Translations under genes and position numbers: made by a program | NCBI GenBank assembly: GCA_049431945.1 | Contig: JBMTDJ010000020.1 | Span: 1 to 29,207, forward strand | Reading direction: 5' to 3' | DNA length: 29,207 bases | Source of the DNA: Mxb001 sp049431945 | Lineage (GTDB): Bacteria; Actinomycetota; Actinomycetes; S36-B12 | Shown here: positions 24,755-29,207 of the stretch, piece by piece | Layout of the letters: the number at the start of each line of letters is the position of its first letter | Position numbering within the stretch: the first letter of the stretch is position 1 | The notes under the pieces: model-generated | The model's input: the letters and a program-made list of their open reading frames with translations, nothing else | What the model was told of the DNA's origin: nothing | The model's database searches: none

Positions 24755-25509
24755 CGCTGCTGGCCATCGACGTCGGCAACACCAACACGGTCCTCGGTCT
24801 CTTCGAGGGTGAGGACCTCATTCGGTCCTGGCGCATCAAGACCGACGCACAGTCCACTGCGGATGAGATCGCGCTCATCTTCCGTGGGCTTCTTGCTGAT
24901 GAGCCCCAGGTCACCGGAATAGCGCTGTGCTCGACCGTTCCCGCGGTGCTGCGCGAGATGCGACACATGCTGGCGACATATCACGCAGACGTGCCGACGG
25001 TCATCGTCGAGCCAGGCACGAAGACGGGCGTACCGGTGCTCACCGACAATCCCAAGGAGGTCGGTGCCGACCGCATCGTCAACACGATCGCAGCCCACCA
25101 GGTCTATGGAGGTCCGTCGATCGTTGTCGACTTTGGTACGTCGACCAACCTGGACGTCGTGTCCGCTCAGGGGGAGTTCCTCGGAGGGGCGCTCGCCCCA
25201 GGCATAGAAATCTCTCTCGAGGCGCTTGCCGAGCGCGCCGCGCAACTGCGCAAGGTCGAACTGGTGCGACCTCGCTCGGCCATCGGCAAGAACACTGTCG
25301 AGGCGTTGCAGTCCGGGGCCCTTTACGGATTCGCCGGGCAGGTCGACGGGCTCGTGCGGCGTATCGAGGCGGAGATCGGCCCGGTGCAAGCGGTCATTGC
25401 AACCGGCGGACTTGCCTCCATCGTGGTTCCTGAGTCCGAGACCATCACGCACCACGACCCCGACCTCACCCTGGTGGGCCTGCGCCTGGTCTTCGAGAAG
25501 AACTCCTAG
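24751..25509 (+). CDS. coaX: Type III pantothenate kinase
   Basis: A 252-residue ASKHA-fold kinase that phosphorylates pantothenate, the first step from vitamin B5 to CoA. The phosphate loop is DVGNTNT (7-13); the pantothenate-binding GADR (105-108) and the second phosphate motif DFGTSTNLD (127-135) with D127 are intact, followed by GGALAPGI. Type III enzymes are insensitive to CoA feedback and often need a monovalent cation. The GTG start at 24751 overlaps the nadC stop. With panC upstream, the cluster covers two steps of CoA synthesis. Confidence 0.94.
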   Translation: MTLLAIDVGNTNTVLGLFEGEDLIRSWRIKTDAQSTADEIALIFRGLLADEPQVTGIALCSTVPAVLREMRHMLATYHADVPTVIVEPGTKTGVPVLTDNPKEVGADRIVNTIAAHQVYGGPSIVVDFGTSTNLDVVSAQGEFLGGALAPGIEISLEALAERAAQLRKVELVRPRSAIGKNTVEALQSGALYGFAGQVDGLVRRIEAEIGPVQAVIATGGLASIVVPESETITHHDPDLTLVGLRLVFEKNS

Positions 25510-25530
25510 GGCCAGGTCATCCGGCGGATC

Positions 25531-26241
25531 ATGGCGACCTACCTGCTCGTGCACGGTGCGATGCACGGCGCGTGGTGCTGGAGCGAGGTCATCCCCCTCC
25601 TGGAGTTGGCTGGGCACGACGCGATCGCGGTGACCTTGACCGGACAGGGCGAGCGGGCGGATGAACTCACCCCCGAGGTCGGGGTGTGGGATCACGTGAA
25701 CGACATCGTGTCTGCCGCCGGCGAGAGCGGCGACATCGTCCTGGTCGCCCACTCCTACTCCGGCGTACTCATCGGCCCTGTGGTCGAGCAGTTGGCGGGT
25801 CGGGTGCGCAGCGTCGTCGCGGCCGGGGCCTTCCTGGTGGAGCCGGGCGAGAGCCTGCTCGACGTAGAGCCCGAGGCCACCGCTCGCCGCTACCTGGAGA
25901 TCGCGGCGGATTCAGGCGATGGATGGCGGGTGCCCGCATCGACAGCATTCTTGGATCAGTGGGGGGTGGTGGACCCCGGCCTGCGCGAGTTCATCGGGCC
26001 GCGGCTCACCGACTTCCCCCTGCGTGCCGTCACGGATCCGGTGAACTTCGATCCCGTGCCGCTTGCTTCGGTGGCCCGTCACTACCTCGAGCACACGGAT
26101 CCGCCACTGGCTTCACTGACCCTCAGCATCCAGCGCGCCCGTGAAAGTGGCTGGCGTATGAGCACCATCCGGACGGGGCACGACCTCATGCTCACCGCTC
26201 CAGCGGCCTTCGGCCAGGCCCTGCTCGCCGCATCCGCGTGA
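25531..26241 (+). CDS. Alpha/beta hydrolase (esterase-like)
   Basis: A 236-residue alpha/beta hydrolase resembling the plant methylesterase / salicylate-esterase group. HGAMHGAWCW (8-17) forms the oxyanion region, the nucleophile is S75 in VAHSYSG, and the catalytic histidine is H217 in TGHDLML. The acid residue is not certain. No signal peptide. It starts 21 nt after coaX with a moderate GGCGG ribosome site. Substrate unknown; placement after coaX does not point to a pathway. Confidence 0.8.
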   Translation: MATYLLVHGAMHGAWCWSEVIPLLELAGHDAIAVTLTGQGERADELTPEVGVWDHVNDIVSAAGESGDIVLVAHSYSGVLIGPVVEQLAGRVRSVVAAGAFLVEPGESLLDVEPEATARRYLEIAADSGDGWRVPASTAFLDQWGVVDPGLREFIGPRLTDFPLRAVTDPVNFDPVPLASVARHYLEHTDPPLASLTLSIQRARESGWRMSTIRTGHDLMLTAPAAFGQALLAASA

Positions 26242-26264
26242 GCACCCGACCCGAGTGCAACGGA

Positions 26265-26270
26265 TACGCT
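26265..26270 (+). promoter_or_regulatory. Candidate -10 box for lysS
   Basis: TACGCT lies 8 nt before the GTG at 26279, so the mRNA would begin within about 2 nt of the start codon. Spacing is 2 nt longer than in the other leaderless-type starts of this window. Confidence 0.35.
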
Positions 26271-26278
26271 TGCCGACC

Positions 26279-27787
26279 GTGAGCGACCAGCCGCCCCTGC
26301 CGGAGCCAGAAGACGACCTGCCTGAGCAGATGCGGATCCGGCGGGACAAGCGGGATCGGCTGCTTCTCGGCGGCCGGGATCCCTACGCCGTGCGTCTCCC
26401 GGTGACCCACACCCTGGCGGAGGTACGCGCCGCCTACCCCGAGCTCGAGGTCGATGTCGCCACGGGCGACCGAGTCGGCGTGGCGGGCCGGGTGATCTTC
26501 CAGCGCAACACCGGCAAGCTGTGCTTCGCCACGTTGCGTGCGGGCGACGGGACGGAGTTGCAGGCCATGCTCTCCCTCGCTTCCGTGGGGGAGGAGGCAC
26601 TCGAGGAGTGGAAGCAACTCGTGGACATCGGGGACCACATCTTCGTCTCCGGCGAGGTCATCACGTCGAAGCGCGGCGAGTTGTCCGTGCTCGCCGACGA
26701 ATGGCGTATGGCCACCAAGGCCCTGCGCCCTCTGCCCGTCGCTCACAAGCCGCTGTCCGAGGAGACGCGAGTGCGGCAGCGCTACGTCGATCTCATCGTG
26801 CGGCCCGAAGCCCGAGAGATGGCTCGGATGCGTGTCCTTGCCGAAGCCAGTGTGCGCCGGAGCCTCGCCGAACGCGGCTTCCTCGAGATCGAGACCCCCG
26901 TGCTTCAGAGCCAGCAGGGCGGAGCGGCCGCGCGACCCTTCGTCACGCACTCACATGCTCTCGACCTCGACCTCTACCTGCGGATCGCCCCGGAACTCTT
27001 CCTCAAGCGTGCGCTCGTGGGCGGCCTGGAGCGCGTCTTCGAGATCAATCGCAACTTCCGCAATGAAGGCGTCGACTCGACTCACTCTCCCGAGTACGTC
27101 GCCCTCGAGTTCTACGCTGCCTATGCCGACTATCGCGACGTCGCCCGCATCACACGCGAGATCATCCAGGAGGCGGCCGAGGCAGCGACGGGGAGCATGG
27201 TCGTCACGCACGCAGACGGAAGCGTCCACGACCTGTCCGGTGAGTGGCCCGAGATCGACTTCTACGGATCGGTGTCCGCCGCAGTCGGGCGGGAGATCAC
27301 ACCCGCAACTCCGGTGGACGAACTCGCCGAACTGTGTCGCGCCGTGGGAGTCGAGCCCCAGTCCCACTGGGTCGCCGGCAAGTACGTCGAGGAGCTGCTT
27401 GACCACTACGTCATCCCGACGCTGGACCGGCCCACGTTCGTCATGGACTACCCCGAGGACACCTCGCCGCTCACGCGAGCGCATCCGGGGCGCCCCGGCG
27501 TGGTCGAGAAGTGGGACCTCTACATCGATGGCTACGAGCAGGGCACCGGCTACTCCGAGCTCGCCGATCCGGTGATCCAGCGGGAGCGTCTCGTCGCTCA
27601 GGCTGCGCTTGCCGACCGCGGCGACGACGAGGCCATGCCCCTCGACGAGGACTTCCTGCGAGCACTCGAGATAGGAATGCCCCCTGCGGGTGGCGTCGGT
27701 GTGGGCATCGACCGGCTCCTCATGACGCTCACGGGGCTCGGCATCCGCGAGACGATCCTCTTCCCACTCGTGAAGCCCGAGCGATGA
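26279..27787 (+). CDS. lysS: Lysyl-tRNA synthetase, class II
   Basis: A 502-residue class II synthetase that charges tRNA-Lys. The N-terminal OB-fold anticodon domain spans about 45-160 (with GRVIFQRNTGKLCF and the later ALRPLPVAHKPLSEE). Motif 2 is FEINRNFRNEGVD near 255-267 and motif 3 is GVGVGIDRLLM near 477-487. The lysine-pocket segments EYVALEFY and GYEQGTGYSEL are present. The GTG at 26279 is chosen since the -10 box at 26265-26270 precludes an earlier start. The stop overlaps the argA-like start (ATGA). No C-terminal MprF-type extension is seen. Confidence 0.95.
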   Translation: MSDQPPLPEPEDDLPEQMRIRRDKRDRLLLGGRDPYAVRLPVTHTLAEVRAAYPELEVDVATGDRVGVAGRVIFQRNTGKLCFATLRAGDGTELQAMLSLASVGEEALEEWKQLVDIGDHIFVSGEVITSKRGELSVLADEWRMATKALRPLPVAHKPLSEETRVRQRYVDLIVRPEAREMARMRVLAEASVRRSLAERGFLEIETPVLQSQQGGAAARPFVTHSHALDLDLYLRIAPELFLKRALVGGLERVFEINRNFRNEGVDSTHSPEYVALEFYAAYADYRDVARITREIIQEAAEAATGSMVVTHADGSVHDLSGEWPEIDFYGSVSAAVGREITPATPVDELAELCRAVGVEPQSHWVAGKYVEELLDHYVIPTLDRPTFVMDYPEDTSPLTRAHPGRPGVVEKWDLYIDGYEQGTGYSELADPVIQRERLVAQAALADRGDDEAMPLDEDFLRALEIGMPPAGGVGVGIDRLLMTLTGLGIRETILFPLVKPER

Positions 27788-28287
27788 GCACGATGGTCCT
27801 GCGCTCGGCACAGACGCGTGACGTGGTTGCCATCAGGTCTCTCGTCGGCCATTACACCACCGACGGACGCCTGCTCGCGAAGGCGCCGGTGACGCTCTAC
27901 GAGGACGTACAGGAGTTCGTCGTTGCCGAGATCGACGGCGTCGTGGTCGGCTGTGGTGCCCTTCACGTCATGTGGGAGGACCTCGGTGAGATTCGTACCC
28001 TGGCGGTTGATCCCGATCATGTGCACCGCGGGATCGGCGGAAGCATTCTCGACGAGTTGATCGGCCGCGCTCGGAACCTCGGCCTCGCCAGGCTGTTCTG
28101 CCTTACGTTTGAGGTGGCATTCTTCACCAGCCGCGGTTTTGCCGAGATCGAGGGCAGTCCGGTCGACCACGAGGTTTTCGAACAACTCCTCCAGAGCTAC
28201 GACGAGGGCGTGGCGGAGTTCTTGGACCTCGAGAGAGTCAAGCCGAATACCCTCGGCAACCATCGCATGCTTATGCTGCTTCAGTGA
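27784..28287 (+). CDS. argA: GNAT acetyltransferase, ArgA-like (glutamate N-acetyltransferase)
   Basis: A 167-residue GNAT protein closely resembling the short actinobacterial L-glutamate N-acetyltransferase (as in M. tuberculosis Rv2747, from memory), which makes N-acetylglutamate for arginine synthesis. Shared segments are LVTLYE-like PVTLYEDVQEF (35-45), GCGALHVMWEDLGEIRTLAVD (57-77, in two parts), the acetyl-CoA loop HRGIGG (81-86), LTFEVAFF and the C-terminal VKPNTLGNHRM. It lacks the kinase-like domain of E. coli ArgA, as expected for this type. The ATG overlaps the lysS stop, the stop overlaps the amidase GTG, and a leaderless-type -10 box for the amidase lies in its last codons. Confidence 0.82.
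   Translation: MSTMVLRSAQTRDVVAIRSLVGHYTTDGRLLAKAPVTLYEDVQEFVVAEIDGVVVGCGALHVMWEDLGEIRTLAVDPDHVHRGIGGSILDELIGRARNLGLARLFCLTFEVAFFTSRGFAEIEGSPVDHEVFEQLLQSYDEGVAEFLDLERVKPNTLGNHRMLMLLQ
28272..28277 (+). promoter_or_regulatory. -10 box for the amidase inside the argA-like gene end
   Basis: TATGCT followed by 6 nt (GCTTCA) and GTG at 28284. It lies within the last codons of the preceding gene, so the amidase may be both coupled to it and made from its own leaderless mRNA. Confidence 0.45.
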
Positions 28288-29054
28288 AGCGCCCACTTAC
28301 TCTCGTCATTGCCTCCGCCGCTCTCCTCGCGGCCCTGGGCGCCGCGACCCCGGCCTCCGGCTCGCCCGCGCCGCGCGATCCCGCGGGCCCGCTCGCGGGG
28401 GTGGTCATTGCCCTCGATCCGGGCCATCAACTGGGCAACTCGAATCCGCGATTCGCCTCGAAGATGGCGAAGACCCGCTTCAACGGCTACATCACCAAGG
28501 GGTGCAACACCACGGGTACGGCCACTAATGGCGGATACGCCGAATCGACATTCACCTGGCGCGTGAGCCGCTACCTCGAGCGCCGACTTCGTGCCCTCGG
28601 AGCGACCGTCCACAAGACCAGGTCGTCCAACTCCTACGACGCATGGGGACCGTGCGTCTGGAATCGCGGCAAGTTCGGCGCCAAGGTCAATGCGGATCTA
28701 CTCCTGTCCATCCACGCGGATGGTGCGGTGTCCAGTGGGTACGGGTTCTTCGTCATGCTCCCGGCGACCATCCCCGGATGGACCGATGACATCGCCGGTC
28801 GGAGCGGGCGCATGGGCAAGCGGTTCATCGAGGGCATGGCCGGAGCCGGTGCTCCGCGGTCCAACTACATCAGCGGTCAGACCCTGGTCACCAGGGAGAT
28901 CTCCACCCTCAACTTCTCCGACGTGCCCGCGATCCTGGTGGAGCTCGGCAACATGCGGAACTCCTCGGACGCAGCCCGGATGACCTCTCCGACGGGCCAG
29001 AAGCAGTACGCCGACTGGCTCGTGGCCGGTGTCCGCGCAGCCCTGCAGCGTTAG
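28284..29054 (+). CDS. N-acetylmuramoyl-L-alanine amidase (Amidase_3)
   Basis: A 256-residue exported amidase with a signal peptide (about 1-27) that cleaves the bond between N-acetylmuramic acid and the stem peptide of peptidoglycan. The zinc ligands are H48 in LDPGHQLG, E87 in YAEST and H144 in LSIHADG; the catalytic glutamate is E220 in ILVELGNM. The domain is followed by only a short tail, with no separate cell-wall-binding repeats, so it is a minimal enzyme. The GTG at 28284 overlaps the argA-like stop. Its own stop (TAG) interlocks with the stop of the next convergent gene. Confidence 0.9.
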   Translation: MKRPLTLVIASAALLAALGAATPASGSPAPRDPAGPLAGVVIALDPGHQLGNSNPRFASKMAKTRFNGYITKGCNTTGTATNGGYAESTFTWRVSRYLERRLRALGATVHKTRSSNSYDAWGPCVWNRGKFGAKVNADLLLSIHADGAVSSGYGFFVMLPATIPGWTDDIAGRSGRMGKRFIEGMAGAGAPRSNYISGQTLVTREISTLNFSDVPAILVELGNMRNSSDAARMTSPTGQKQYADWLVAGVRAALQR

Positions 29055-29207
29055 CGCACGATCCGAAGGCGGATGCGAGCCGTGGCGGTGGTCCCGTCAG
29101 CGGCTGTGCCGGTGACGGTGTAGGTCGTGCGCTTCGCGGTCCGTGCGGGCCGACCCAGGATCGTGCCGTGCGTGCGAGAGAACCAGATGCCGTCCCGCGC
29201 TCGCTTG
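29051..29207 (-). CDS. C-terminal end of a surface protein with an Ig-like domain (partial)
   Basis: Only the last 51 residues are visible; the gene runs off the window edge. The segment has GIWFSRTHGTILGRP, then TYTVTGTADGTTATARIRLR, the pattern of putative Ig-like (He_PIG) domains found in repeats on cell-surface and adhesin-like proteins. It ends in TAA (29053-29051), which overlaps the amidase stop. Whether more domains, an anchor or a signal peptide exist cannot be seen. The family call rests on a short stretch. Confidence 0.6.
   Translation of the reverse strand, partial: KRARDGIWFSRTHGTILGRPARTAKRTTYTVTGTAADGTTATARIRLRIVR

Overview
The window is a gene-dense, GC-rich stretch (roughly two thirds G+C by eye) of an actinobacterial chromosome. 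The order ppa – dacB – DUF2342 protease – tilS – hpt – ftsH – folE – folP – folB – folK – DUF3180, then DUF2520 – panC – (nadB – nadC) – coaX – lysS – argA-like, matches from memory the conserved ftsH/fol/pan neighbourhood of Mycobacterium, Streptomyces and relatives. GTG starts are common. I cannot name the genus. I see no mobile element, phage gene, CRISPR array, rRNA or tRNA, and no gene-free stretch longer than 300 bases.

Layout. (1) 1-4621: a beta-oxidation operon, with a thiolase, a fused hydratase/3-hydroxyacyl-CoA dehydrogenase, a TetR regulator and a histidine phosphatase. It sits behind a readable promoter with a palindrome just downstream of the predicted start of transcription. 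(2) 4658-6263: an unknown membrane protein and a secreted protein with an internal domain duplication. (3) 7280-6260 (minus): inorganic pyrophosphatase and a Nudix hydrolase. (4) 7366-11302: DD-carboxypeptidase, DUF2342 metalloprotease, tilS, hpt. (5) 11408-16262: ftsH, the folate genes folE-folP-folB-folK, and a DUF3180 membrane protein, mostly joined by 4-nt stop/start overlaps. (6) 17707-16259 (minus): a solitary NuoD-like protein and a small unknown protein. (7) 17761-25509: two bacterial-PH-domain membrane proteins, a MidA/NDUFAF7-like methyltransferase, a DUF2520 reductase-like protein, panC, nadB, nadC, coaX. (8) 25531-29054: an alpha/beta hydrolase, lysS, an ArgA-like acetyltransferase and an N-acetylmuramoyl-L-alanine amidase. 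(9) 29207-29051 (minus): the C-terminal end of a surface protein with an Ig-like domain.

How the genes work together. The centre is a cofactor and housekeeping block: tetrahydrofolate (folE, folP, folB, folK), NAD (nadB, nadC) and pantothenate/CoA (panC, coaX, perhaps the DUF2520 protein). Around it are protein quality control (ftsH), purine salvage (hpt), tRNA modification and charging (tilS, lysS) and cell-wall remodelling (dacB, amidase).

Most interesting points. A MidA-family methyltransferase lies close to a NuoD-like protein that keeps the exact arginine methylated by the mitochondrial homologue NDUFAF7 on NDUFS2, but has lost the quinone-contacting tyrosine. Transcription units without a Shine-Dalgarno start repeatedly show TAnnnT exactly 6 nt before the start codon, as expected for leaderless mRNAs. 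All three tail-to-tail gene pairs overlap by exactly 4 nt through interlocking stop codons. A candidate promoter and operator precede the fatty-acid operon.
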